Of a stretch of 23,083 nucleotides of DNA, positions 1 to 8,258 are shown one piece after another; position 1 is the first letter of the stretch, and every line of letters begins with the position of its first letter. The position numbers and the translations under genes are program-made. This stretch comes from a virus. The stretch spans positions 1 to 23,083 of the IMG/VR virus record IMGVR_UViG_3300025646_000398. One strand, written 5' to 3'. A model generated the notes under the pieces. That model ran no database searches. It saw nothing but the letters and a program-made list of their open reading frames with translations, and was not told the DNA's origin.

Positions 1-1762
1 GATTGGGTTGTGCAAAAATAGTTTCGTCAATTAACAGAATTTGACGAGTTGTAGCGTCAGAGTATCTTTGTGATGTTTCGTTGGATGAATATTGCCCACC
101 AACCAAATTGAATACATCGATAGTTGATACGGTATTTACTCCACCAACATCTTGGATTTCTCTTCTTAATTCAGATATATTAACGTTCTGTCCTAATTCT
201 CTATACAACGGACTCATTATATTAGACACCACATTGATAATGTTTGAAATAACTTCCCCTCTGTTTTGTGCAGAATCTAATATAACTGAGATATCATATT
301 TCAAATCAATAACTTCTGCGGTATTAATAACCACGTAGTCGTTAATCATACGATAATTAGACAAATAGTTAGCAACGTTTGTCTTTAAAACATTAGGTAC
401 GTTGGATGTCAATTTACCTGCAGAATCATATGACAAAAGTTGGATTTCAATTTTATTGTTATTTTCGACTATACCAACCTTAGCGGGTGCACCAAATTTA
501 CCTGGCATTGTGTTCAACAATGAATTGTAATCATTGATAGTTACCGCTCTTTTTTGTGCTGCGAAATTGAATGCTACCATATTTCTAGCCTCATTGATAG
601 TCGGTTGGTTTGCACCACCGATAGCGGCTGTTACGTTGTTTACACTCAGAGAGTTTACTACGGATGAATTAATAGTTTGATTCGGACCTGTGATTTGTAA
701 ATCGTAAGTACCAAGTTGGGTGAGTGCGTTAACACCCAAGTTACTGGCTAGTCCCCCACCCACTCTGTATTGTATAAATAAAGTTGTGTTGGGTTGTACA
801 GTCCTTCCTAAACCAATGTTGTTTTGATAATTAGCAATATTCAAGGGAACACCTGTTCTTGCAAATTGGGCTAGTTGTTCGTCAGCAGTGACAGTAGCAT
901 TGCCAAAAGTCATCTTCAAATATCCTTCAGGTGTGTATTCTGTGATAAATCTGCTATCTGTTTGTATGTATCTTCCTACTTTGATTCCAGGGTTATCTGA
1001 AGCCTTTGTCGGATCCTCAACGAACACTCTATCCTCTGCCAGTGCGTCTACTTCATACCATCTGTTTGTTGAAGTTATAAACTCAGAGGAAGAAGGAACA
1101 TTTTGGAAGGAAGTGCCGTCCTTTTGAATTACTGCGGTTACACCTAAAACATTTTTTTCAGGTAAAAATATTTCAAAGAAAGGGCGTACATCATTTTGTG
1201 TAATTACCTTTTTGAAAACTTTCGTAAATCCATTAACAACAACTTCTCTTTTAACTATTGTGTAATTGATGAGGTTGTTGTTTGCATCAAAATTAGGAAT
1301 TTTTTTGGCATTTACATATCCTTCGTTGTTGTATTGTGAACTAAAATCAATATCATATACAGTTTCAAAAACTTGTCCACCACCTTGGACTTGTGCACCT
1401 GCTCTCAAAATTCCACAATATTCTACATTTTCTTGATCACCATTTGCAGGTACTGTTATAGAAAAATCAACAAGAGAAACTGAAGGACGATTTCCAGGGA
1501 TTTTAAGTCCATAAGTTCGGGCAATGTTGTAGACAGAAGATCTTTGTTGTGCATATTGTAGAACAGTTTCTTGAATACTTCTGTCGATTTGAAAGTTAAG
1601 ATTGTCCCCAATTGCAGCATTCAAATCTAAAAAAACTGAAAATAAAGCAGCATCATTGAAGTTGTCAATTAAGTCAGGATAATATTGTTGAGTGTAATCA
1701 ATCAAATCCTGTCTTAACGAGGCAAAGTCTCTATCTGTATATGAAATTCTTCTTTCAGCCAT
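1..1762 (-). CDS. Baseplate wedge protein, gp6/J-like (partial, 3' end beyond window)
   Basis: This probable T4 gp6-type wedge subunit would form the inner ring of the contractile-tail baseplate. I read the minus frame codon by codon. It opens at an ATG (1760-1762) with MAERRISYTDRDFASLRQDL and stays open for 587 codons to the window edge, so the C-terminus is missing; T4 gp6 has about 660 residues. The N-terminal third has a helical dimer-like region (YPDLIDNFNDAALFSVFLDL) and a conserved-looking segment NIARTYGLKIPGNRPSV. Further on, INEARNMVAFNFAAQKRAVT followed by INDYNSLL matches the 'RAVT..DY' signature of gp6 and baseplate J proteins. The start lies 6 bases after the gp25-like stop, so the two are surely co-transcribed, as expected for wedge partners. 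There is no Shine-Dalgarno sequence; the leader reads AATATTTAATAGAAA. The family call is from recognised motifs and context, not a search. Confidence 0.85.
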   Translation of the reverse strand, partial: MAERRISYTDRDFASLRQDLIDYTQQYYPDLIDNFNDAALFSVFLDLNAAIGDNLNFQIDRSIQETVLQYAQQRSSVYNIARTYGLKIPGNRPSVSLVDFSITVPANGDQENVEYCGILRAGAQVQGGGQVFETVYDIDFSSQYNNEGYVNAKKIPNFDANNNLINYTIVKREVVVNGFTKVFKKVITQNDVRPFFEIFLPEKNVLGVTAVIQKDGTSFQNVPSSSEFITSTNRWYEVDALAEDRVFVEDPTKASDNPGIKVGRYIQTDSRFITEYTPEGYLKMTFGNATVTADEQLAQFARTGVPLNIANYQNNIGLGRTVQPNTTLFIQYRVGGGLASNLGVNALTQLGTYDLQITGPNQTINSSVVNSLSVNNVTAAIGGANQPTINEARNMVAFNFAAQKRAVTINDYNSLLNTMPGKFGAPAKVGIVENNNKIEIQLLSYDSAGKLTSNVPNVLKTNVANYLSNYRMINDYVVINTAEVIDLKYDISVILDSAQNRGEVISNIINVVSNIMSPLYRELGQNVNISELRREIQDVGGVNTVSTIDVFNLVGGQYSSNETSQRYSDATTRQILLIDETIFAQPN

Positions 1763-1768
1763 TTTCTA

Positions 1769-2236
1769 TTAAATATTTATTATTACAAAATCTCTTGTTT
1801 CAAAGGTATCTGATGTTATTGTAAAATCAATTCTCACCTTCGCAGTGTACTCGGCAACCCCTCTACCTGGAACATTCAATACCCCAGTATCCAAGTAATC
1901 AGTGTTTAATTGGGTAACAGTAGTCTGATCTTCTTCTTCCACATATGGATTTATAGTTATCTCATTTATGATAAGGTTGGGAATATATTTTTCAACATTC
2001 TGTTTAATATCTGATTTGATTGATTCAAATGTTGGGGCATCCATTGGTTCAAAAATAAATTCAAAAATTCTTGTTCCAAAATCAGGTAAATAATATCGTG
2101 AACCTTTTCTTGTCAATATCAAGTGGATTAAATTACTACGTATTTCACGGTTAGCGTCTTCCGATAATGAAAGATACTTTCCCTGTAAACTATCCTGAAA
2201 AGGAAAATTTATTCCATATGTTTTACCGTTAGCCAT
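1769..2236 (-). CDS. Baseplate wedge protein gp25-like (GPW/gp25 family)
   Basis: This 155-residue protein has the gp25/GPW fold signature. An N-terminal GINFPFQDSLQGKYLSLSED leads to REIRSNLIHLILTRKGSRYY and then LPDFGTRIFEFIFEP, the diagnostic 'R..P.FG' loop of the family. In T4, gp25 sits in the wedge core with gp6 and gp53 and helps trigger sheath polymerisation; related proteins occur in type VI secretion and other contractile systems. T4 gp25 is 132 residues, so this copy has a modest C-terminal extension rich in beta strands (about residues 100-155). It is the first gene after the nrdA terminator and is followed 6 bases later by the gp6-like gene. The upstream region has no Shine-Dalgarno sequence but carries ATATTTATGG next to the ATG, which may be a promoter element. 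Confidence 0.93.
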   Translation of the reverse strand: MANGKTYGINFPFQDSLQGKYLSLSEDANREIRSNLIHLILTRKGSRYYLPDFGTRIFEFIFEPMDAPTFESIKSDIKQNVEKYIPNLIINEITINPYVEEEDQTTVTQLNTDYLDTGVLNVPGRGVAEYTAKVRIDFTITSDTFETRDFVIINI

Positions 2237-2265
2237 ATTCCATAAATATCTTAAGTCATTAAATT

Positions 2266-2297
2266 ATAAAAAAAAGAGGACCGAAGTCCTCTTTTAT
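2266..2297 (-). terminator. Rho-independent terminator after nrdA (UUCG loop)
   Basis: On the minus strand, GAGGAC-TTCG-GTCCTC forms a perfect 6-bp stem (2276-2281 with 2286-2291) closed by the very stable cUUCGg tetraloop. Eight T residues follow (2275-2268). It starts about 30 bases past the nrdA stop and separates the replication/nucleotide cassette from the gp25-gp6 block. UUCG-loop terminators are common in T4-like phages. Confidence 0.92.
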
Positions 2298-2321
2298 CTT
2301 TATTGTCTATGAATTATAGAA

Positions 2322-4028
2322 TTATCCTTCACATGCAACACACTGCAAGTCGTTTAATTTCAACTTTTTTCTTGCAAATGCCTGTGCGGAATTCATTGAG
2401 TGTTGGTAGTAAAGAGTTTTAACCCCTAACTGCCATGCATCAATCAATAGTTTATTAACATCTTTAGTTGGCATATCAGGCGATACCATCAAATTCAATG
2501 ACTGAGATTGATCGATATAATCTTGACGAACTGCTGCCATGTTGATAATAGATGCTTGGTTGATTTCAGCAAAAGTTCGGAAAACCTCTTTCTGCTCGTC
2601 AGTTAAGAAATCCAAATGTTGAACTGATCCATCGTTTTTCTTAATACTGTCCCAAGTTGCCTTGTTATCTTTTTTTAGTGTAACTAATAACTCTTTCAAA
2701 ACTGGATTTTTAATAGTCACCTTTAATTTAGCAACATCTTTCACATAACAGTTGGACCAAATTGGTTCTATTGATTGTGAAACTTGTCCCAAGATAAATG
2801 CAGAAGATGTTGTTGGTGCAATAGCATTTAAAGTAACATTTCTTCTACCATATCCCTTTAGGTGTTCAGGTTCTCCAAAGATTTCTGCCAATTCTTTTGA
2901 AGCTTGGTAAGACTTATCTTGAATCAACTTGAATACCTCTACGTTAAGTCTAGCAGTTTCTCGACTATCAAAAGGTAGATTTTTGGATTGTAACAAAGAG
3001 TGCCATCCCAAAACTCCCAAACCAAGAGCACGTTGTCTTATTGCAAAATTGTATGCCTTTTCCAAGTAGAAGAAAGCTCTTTGTCCTTCGATTGTGCCAT
3101 TAGTTTTCAAATCATAAATTTTAGAGATAAATTCTGTCACAACCGCATCTAAGAAATATACCATAGTTTCTACCGCGTCTGTATCTTTCCATTCATCATA
3201 ATGAAGTAGATTCATCGATGACAAAACACAAACAAATGATTCTTCTTCTGAGTTGTGAAGTGCAATTTCAGAACAAAGATTTGAATTGTAAATCTTCATA
3301 TCTTTATCACGGTATACCTCAGGTGCCTTATTGTTCATTGTGTCAGTGAACATGATATAGGGGTATCCGATTTCACCACGTCTCTGAATTACTTTAGCCC
3401 AAATTGCTCTTTTTTCTTTATCACCTTCAATCATTTCTTTCATGAACTCATCAGTAACAGTGACAGCGTGTGTCAAATCCTGAATTGGAAAACCTTCTGT
3501 TCCGATTTTTAGGAACTCCATAATATCTGGATGTTCCACAGGAAGATAAGGAGAAAATCTACCTCGTCTAGTAGAACCCTGTGATATATTGTCTACGACA
3601 CTTTGGAATAGATTCATGAAATGTACTGAACCTGGTGCATGTCCGTTGTCAGTAATCTCAGCACCTCTTCCACGGATATTTCCAAAATATCCTGAAGTAC
3701 CGCCACCCATTTTACTCATCTCACCAACTTCAGCTTGTGTGTAAAGAATTGATTCGATATTGTCACCAATATTAGAACCAAAACAACTAACCGGTAATCC
3801 CCTTTTTTTACCAAAGTTAGCCCAAACAGGTGATGATAGTGAATACCATCCTCTTCCCATATAATCGTAGAATTTTTGGGCAAATCCTTCAATTCCTAAT
3901 AATTTTTCTGCATGTTCTGCAATAACTTTAATTCTATCAAGAGGTTCCTCACCTTCACTAAGATATCCTCTACGAAGGAAGGTAATTGACTCTTCATTAA
4001 TCCAATCAAATGGTTCTCTATTGTTCAT
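2322..4028 (-). CDS. nrdA: Class I ribonucleotide reductase, large (catalytic) subunit, no ATP-cone
   Basis: This subunit reduces ribonucleoside diphosphates to deoxy forms using the radical held by NrdB. At 568 residues it is shorter than E. coli NrdA (about 760) because it starts directly in the catalytic barrel and lacks the N-terminal ATP-cone. Catalytic residues are visible. C82 (LPVSCFGS) and C267 (CVLSSMNL) are the active-site redox pair. N250, C252 and E254 (NSNLCSEI) form the thiyl-radical site. Y540-Y541 (KTLYYQ) are the radical-transfer tyrosines. C563 and C566 (CVACEG) form the C-terminal shuttle pair. GGGTSGYFGNIRGRG (108-122) is the usual conserved loop. The gene lies 24 bases after nrdB and is last in the cassette before a strong terminator. 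The missing ATP-cone is not damage, because NrdB carries it. No glutaredoxin or thioredoxin gene is in the window. Confidence 0.96.
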   Translation of the reverse strand: MNNREPFDWINEESITFLRRGYLSEGEEPLDRIKVIAEHAEKLLGIEGFAQKFYDYMGRGWYSLSSPVWANFGKKRGLPVSCFGSNIGDNIESILYTQAEVGEMSKMGGGTSGYFGNIRGRGAEITDNGHAPGSVHFMNLFQSVVDNISQGSTRRGRFSPYLPVEHPDIMEFLKIGTEGFPIQDLTHAVTVTDEFMKEMIEGDKEKRAIWAKVIQRRGEIGYPYIMFTDTMNNKAPEVYRDKDMKIYNSNLCSEIALHNSEEESFVCVLSSMNLLHYDEWKDTDAVETMVYFLDAVVTEFISKIYDLKTNGTIEGQRAFFYLEKAYNFAIRQRALGLGVLGWHSLLQSKNLPFDSRETARLNVEVFKLIQDKSYQASKELAEIFGEPEHLKGYGRRNVTLNAIAPTTSSAFILGQVSQSIEPIWSNCYVKDVAKLKVTIKNPVLKELLVTLKKDNKATWDSIKKNDGSVQHLDFLTDEQKEVFRTFAEINQASIINMAAVRQDYIDQSQSLNLMVSPDMPTKDVNKLLIDAWQLGVKTLYYQHSMNSAQAFARKKLKLNDLQCVACEG

Positions 4029-4052
4029 ATTATAAAATAATTTTTTTTGTTG

Positions 4053-5333
4053 TTAAAATAAATCGTTAAGGGTAATTGATTTTTGCTTTTTGCTGTAATT
4101 AATACTTCTTTTGTTGAAGAAGTCGGTGTGTTTGGTTGTTAAAATTTCATCATCAAACCATTCTGTAGTTTCCAACAAAACTTGGTTAACGGTGAAGATA
4201 CTTTCAACACCAATAGCATTCAATGAATTATTGAATCTGTGTTTAATGAATTCCAAAGTTTGAGCCTTACTCAAAAAGTCCAAATCACCTTTTTCGAAAA
4301 TCCAATTAACAATTTCTTCTTCCGCCTCGTAAGCATCACGGGTAGCGTCTTTCAAATCTTCAACTAACCCAGGTGTCCACCATTGTGGGTTTTCTTTTTT
4401 GATAAGATTCACCAAATCGAATCCGAACTCAGCGTGGATGTTTTCTTCCTTAGAAGTCGCCTCAACTGCATTACTCATACCTTTGAGTAAATTTTTATGC
4501 TTGTTGAATGACATGATTACCAAGAACTGTGAAAACAATGAAACGTTTTCTACGAACATCGAGAAAAGTATGATAGACTCGAAGTAATCTTGATTTTCAA
4601 TTGTTCTAACGTTAGCAATTGACTTTTCTAAATACTTAATTCTTTTTCTAATTGCGGGAACCTCTAATAGATTTTCAAACTCATCGTTAAGTCCTAACAC
4701 TTGTATCAAGTTTGAGTAAGCGTCAGCGTGACGTACCTCTGATTCTGCAAAAGTCGCTCCGACATTTCCGATTTCGGGTTTTGGTAATTTTTTGTAGATA
4801 TCACCCCAGAAAGTTTTTACCGCAATTTCAATTTGGGAAATTGCCAACATCGCTCTTTCTACTGCTGTTTGTTCTTTTTCAGAAAGGTGTACCTTAAAAT
4901 CTTGAATATCTGATGTGAAATTAAACTCAGTGTGAACCCAATATGAATGTCTAATTGCATCTACATACTCAACTAACTCAGGATATTCGTATGGTTTTAA
5001 GTTGACTCTCTTACTAAAAATATTAGGTCTACTTTTAGAACGGTATATAATATATTCTTTAGCCACGTCATTTAATCCATTATCCATTAGTTTATTTTCC
5101 ACCATATCGTGAATTTCATCAACATGAGGAATATGCATTTTATCATTTCTGAAAATACTCTTTTTAGTAAGTCGAGCAATCTTTTCAGCCATATCTTCAT
5201 CGACATGTCCAACACTTTGCATTGCTTTCATTACGGCTCTTTGTATTTTTTCAGCCTCGAATAAAACCTTTTCACCACTTCGTTTTATTACATAACGAGT
5301 GTCAATAAAAGATGTATTACTTGTTTCTTTCAT
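4053..5333 (-). CDS. nrdB: Class I ribonucleotide reductase, radical-generating subunit with N-terminal ATP-cone
   Basis: This 426-residue R2 protein generates the radical-initiating dimetal cofactor. Residues about 14-100 are a full ATP-cone (YVIKRSGEKVLFEAEKIQRA near the start, AKEYIIYRSKSR at the end), the allosteric on/off domain that usually sits on NrdA. The ferritin-like core follows. Likely metal ligands are E169, E199, H202 (EVRHADAY), E262 (MFVENV), E297 and H300 (EENIH). Y206 occupies the usual radical-tyrosine position. The first ligand appears to be Glu rather than the Asp of E. coli NrdB, a feature I associate with the dimanganese class Id enzymes. The C-terminal tail ending TLNDLF should dock on NrdA. 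The gene sits 28 bases after the helicase and 24 before nrdA. R2 with an N-terminal ATP-cone was characterised in Leeuwenhoekiella blandensis, which supports a Bacteroidota host. Confidence 0.95.
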   Translation of the reverse strand: MKETSNTSFIDTRYVIKRSGEKVLFEAEKIQRAVMKAMQSVGHVDEDMAEKIARLTKKSIFRNDKMHIPHVDEIHDMVENKLMDNGLNDVAKEYIIYRSKSRPNIFSKRVNLKPYEYPELVEYVDAIRHSYWVHTEFNFTSDIQDFKVHLSEKEQTAVERAMLAISQIEIAVKTFWGDIYKKLPKPEIGNVGATFAESEVRHADAYSNLIQVLGLNDEFENLLEVPAIRKRIKYLEKSIANVRTIENQDYFESIILFSMFVENVSLFSQFLVIMSFNKHKNLLKGMSNAVEATSKEENIHAEFGFDLVNLIKKENPQWWTPGLVEDLKDATRDAYEAEEEIVNWIFEKGDLDFLSKAQTLEFIKHRFNNSLNAIGVESIFTVNQVLLETTEWFDDEILTTKHTDFFNKRSINYSKKQKSITLNDLF

Positions 5334-5361
5334 AGTTAAAATTTTTGGGTTCTTAATTTAT

Positions 5362-6744
5362 TTAAACTCTTTGGGTTTGTCTTTTTTCCATGAGTTCTCG
5401 AATTCTATTTCGATTTCTTTCTTCCTTCTGCTCTTCAAGCCCAAGGAATGTCACACTCGACTCGGTATCAATCTCCAAATACTCATTGTCAAACTTACAG
5501 TTTTCAAAGACAATACCATCCTTACCAACACGAGACTTTGTGATAGCTATAGTCGCCAAATTCATTTCTTTCTGTTGGAGAGATTTAGCAATTGAGATAA
5601 TCACGTGTCCAACTTGAGCTTTCTTGATTGAACCTCCCATCTGATCGGTTGTAACAACTTCCGAAGAAATAGATGAACGGTTACCTTGAGTTGCTGTCCA
5701 CCCTGCAATATCTAATTCGTGACACATTGCCTCGAAGTGTCTCATTACAGAACCTTCAGCCTTCCATTCATCGGTTTCCTTACTTGCTGTACCACCAGGT
5801 AATACACAATCAATGTAATCTAAAACTATGACATCAACCTGAGTACCCTCAGCAATCATTTTTCTGATTTGATTTTTGAGTTGATTGATTGTCACGGTGT
5901 CTGATGGAAGTTTCTTCAAAGTCAAACTATTTGATGTGTTTTCTTTGATTTCTGCAACTTTTGCCATGACTTCCTCCCTACGTGCGGATAAATCATCCGG
6001 CTTGATTTTAGTCCACAATGTGAAGTGTTTACGTTGTATGATTTTGGGGTTGTCTTCGAAAAATATCTGAAGAACGTTGTAACCTAAGTTAAAGGCGTTA
6101 TTAGCAATTTTTGTAAGGATTGTAGTTTTACCAACACCCGTTGGTGCTAGAATAACTCCAATTTCACCTTTAGCCAAACCACCCTTCATAAGGTTATCAA
6201 TACCAGGTATACCAATTGGGATTGGGTGACGGAAATCATCCATCAAAACCTCATCTAAATTTGAGAATACAGTACCTGTCCCCTCATCCACTTCACCAAT
6301 TTGAAGTGCTCCTCTAACCATACCCTCAATATCATCGTATGATTCAAAATCACCTTTATCAATAATTTTTTGAGCGGTAGTCATAACTTTCTGTAACTCT
6401 TGTTGTTTACAGAATTTTAATGACTTTGTTTGAACAAACTCAGCACCTTCGATAGTCACTACTTTGATTTCTTCAATCATATCCATAACCATCTTACGTG
6501 ACATATCATTGGATATTTCACTTTTAGCCAACTGTTCCAAAGTATTGAAGGAGGGCGAGTGTTCGAACTTCATAAAATACTCTTTAATCATCTGCATGAC
6601 AATCTTGAAGTATTGGTTATCAAAGTACTTAGGATCGATAACTTCAACGATAGAACGAGCAAAATTTTTGTCTAATATGATTTGATTTAATAGTTGTATT
6701 TGAAATGTATTTCCTAGGTATCCAAAGTTCTTATCGTTCGCCAT
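5362..6744 (-). CDS. Replicative DNA helicase, DnaB/gp41-like
   Basis: This hexameric 5'-3' helicase would unwind the phage replication fork. Its 460 residues compare with 475 for T4 gp41. An N-terminal helical domain (about 1-150, including FGYLGNTFQIQLLNQIILDK) precedes the RecA-like motor. Walker A is APTGVGKTT (200-208), Walker B is DVIVLDYID (304-312), WTATQGNR (349-356) holds the sensor glutamine, and KSRVG (403-407) resembles the arginine-finger region. The C-terminus is charged (EERNRNRIRELMEKRQTQRV). The gene lies between the unrecognised 150-residue gene and nrdB, in a run also containing RNase H and UvsX. No separate primase is in the window, and I see no zinc-finger or TOPRIM primase domain fused to it. 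The leader (AAATTTAACAAAA) is A-rich without a Shine-Dalgarno sequence. Confidence 0.93.
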   Translation of the reverse strand: MANDKNFGYLGNTFQIQLLNQIILDKNFARSIVEVIDPKYFDNQYFKIVMQMIKEYFMKFEHSPSFNTLEQLAKSEISNDMSRKMVMDMIEEIKVVTIEGAEFVQTKSLKFCKQQELQKVMTTAQKIIDKGDFESYDDIEGMVRGALQIGEVDEGTGTVFSNLDEVLMDDFRHPIPIGIPGIDNLMKGGLAKGEIGVILAPTGVGKTTILTKIANNAFNLGYNVLQIFFEDNPKIIQRKHFTLWTKIKPDDLSARREEVMAKVAEIKENTSNSLTLKKLPSDTVTINQLKNQIRKMIAEGTQVDVIVLDYIDCVLPGGTASKETDEWKAEGSVMRHFEAMCHELDIAGWTATQGNRSSISSEVVTTDQMGGSIKKAQVGHVIISIAKSLQQKEMNLATIAITKSRVGKDGIVFENCKFDNEYLEIDTESSVTFLGLEEQKEERNRNRIRELMEKRQTQRV

Positions 6745-6784
6745 TTTTGTTAAATTTAGTCTTCTGTGTGAAATATAAATACAC

Positions 6785-7237
6785 TTAGTTTAGGGTATAA
6801 TCCATGTACTCAAAAGATAAATTTTCGTCTGAAAAAATGTCAGTCAAACGCTTAAGAATACTTTTTAGGTGTGGGCGTACGTCAACGGTATATCTTACCT
6901 TTGGAGGGTATACTTTAGCGTCAAATGCTCTATGACAAATTGTCTTATCTCCAACTTTGATATACATGTTGAACCACTCAGGTTCTTCTGTGTTTGATGT
7001 ATCGAGGACACTTGGATCGAGATAAATTTGTTCGAAATTATCCATCATATAAATGGTGGATTTCATTGTTAAGTCAGATTGAATTTCCTCACTGATTGAT
7101 CTGAGTAACTCATAGAAGTCTACACTTCGGTGAGCGTTGTCCTGATAGTTTTTAACATTGTAATATCGTTGTACTACAAAGTTGTCATTAAGAGTTAGCA
7201 AGAACTCCATTTTGGTTAAATCCATATTTTTATCCAT
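6785..7237 (-). CDS. Unrecognised 150-residue protein between RNase H and helicase
   Basis: I do not recognise a named family. The protein reads as a compact soluble alpha/beta fold. An N-terminal strand MEFLLTLNDNFVVQRYYNV leads to an amphipathic helix (SVDFYELLRSISEEIQSDLT), a middle acidic loop (DTSNTEEPEW), a strand YTVDVRPHLKS and a final helix. There is no signal peptide, membrane segment or obvious catalytic motif. It starts 3 bases after the RNase H stop and ends 40 bases before the helicase start, so it is almost certainly co-expressed with the replication proteins. A role as a replisome accessory factor, such as a helicase loader, is only a guess from position; T4 gp59 is larger (217 residues) and I see no motif linking them. 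A second in-frame ATG at 7225 (residue 5) could be the true start. Confidence 0.82.
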   Translation of the reverse strand: MDKNMDLTKMEFLLTLNDNFVVQRYYNVKNYQDNAHRSVDFYELLRSISEEIQSDLTMKSTIYMMDNFEQIYLDPSVLDTSNTEEPEWFNMYIKVGDKTICHRAFDAKVYPPKVRYTVDVRPHLKSILKRLTDIFSDENLSFEYMDYTLN

Positions 7238-7240
7238 ATT

Positions 7241-8245
7241 CTATTGGTTTTTAATAAATCTTCTTTTTTCTTTTCTTGTGAGTTTCATAAAGGGGTTCAC
7301 AAAATCAACCCATTGTTCGTCTTGTTTTGGGAGATACTTGAAAATACCATCTTCAACCATCATCCGTATCAAATTTTTATACCCACGCCCCTCAGGATCC
7401 AAATCTTCACGGTAGTAATTATAAACCTCAGATTTGTCTTCATTAGTGAGCAAAGGTAAGGACAAATCCACCAACATTCTATTTCTTTGCCAAAAAAAGT
7501 TGCCGATTACACCTCTTTTAGTTTTTCCCTCCAAAAGATTAGAAATAGCCGTAGAAGGATTTGTTTCCATCAAACTTTGACTTTTTTCCAAAACAAAATC
7601 TAATTCTATTTTTTGTTCCAAAATTTCAGGAAAAAGTTTGACTAAAGTTTTAGTTCCGAGAAAATGTATTCCATCAATATTATCAGACTTGTCTCCCATG
7701 ATTGTTTTATAAATCATAACATTATCATGAGGGATTTCCAAATCATCAATATTAATTTTATCCCCTTGTTTGTAAAACTGTTTTTTGATTGGAGAGTAAA
7801 CAGACACTTTGTCAGATATCAGTTGGGTTAAATCTTTATCCGAGGAAAATATAACCTTATTTTCATCTTCCGAGACTTGACAGTAATAAGCAATTAAATC
7901 ATCACTTTCACAACTGTCAATCATTATTTGACGGATAAATAATTCTTCCAAATAAAGTTTGACTCGTTGACGTTGCCAATCGAAAGATTCTTTCTGAAAT
8001 TCGTTGAGTGTCTGTCTACGATTTTGTTTGTACTCAGGAAAAATTTCTCTTCTTTTTTGTGCATTATTTCTGCCATCCCAAAAAACAATCACCTTGTCAA
8101 ATTCATTATCCAAGATGTGCTTTCTGAGTGTGTTCAAAAAATGAAATAATCCACCAATGTGTTTGGATTCACTATAGAGTTCACGAACCCCGTGAAAGCC
8201 TATTTTGAATAAATTATCACCGTCAACAAGAAGAGTAGTAGTCAC
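7241..8245 (-). CDS. rnh: RNase H / 5'-3' flap exonuclease, T4 Rnh-like
   Basis: This 334-residue member of the FEN/5'-exonuclease family would remove RNA primers and flaps from lagging-strand fragments; T4 RNase H has 305 residues. The acidic two-metal site is complete: D8 and D10 (LLVDGDN), D57 (FWDGRNN), E113, D115 and D116 (ESDDLIAYY), D136 and D138 (SSDKDLTQL), and D185 and D188 (MGDKSDNI) leading into the helix-hairpin-helix-like IDGIHFLGTKTLVKLFP. The C-terminus is basic (KLTRKEKRRFIKNQ) and may contact DNA. The start is GTG at 8243-8245. An in-frame TAA lies immediately upstream, so no earlier start is possible. It begins 13 bases after the uvsX stop and ends 3 bases before the next gene, so it is part of the same operon. 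Confidence 0.92.
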   Translation of the reverse strand: MTTTLLVDGDNLFKIGFHGVRELYSESKHIGGLFHFLNTLRKHILDNEFDKVIVFWDGRNNAQKRREIFPEYKQNRRQTLNEFQKESFDWQRQRVKLYLEELFIRQIMIDSCESDDLIAYYCQVSEDENKVIFSSDKDLTQLISDKVSVYSPIKKQFYKQGDKINIDDLEIPHDNVMIYKTIMGDKSDNIDGIHFLGTKTLVKLFPEILEQKIELDFVLEKSQSLMETNPSTAISNLLEGKTKRGVIGNFFWQRNRMLVDLSLPLLTNEDKSEVYNYYREDLDPEGRGYKNLIRMMVEDGIFKYLPKQDEQWVDFVNPFMKLTRKEKRRFIKNQ

Positions 8246-8258
8246 TTAATTAAATTTA

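Noticed and set aside
81-1127. Plus-strand open frames of 79-85 residues opposite gp6
   Set aside because: They lie wholly inside a well-supported minus-strand gene, have no family features, and are expected by chance in AT-rich antisense.
2322-4028. NrdA as a truncated or split gene missing its N-terminus
   Set aside because: All catalytic residues and the C-terminal CxxC are present. The missing part is only the ATP-cone, which is found on NrdB.
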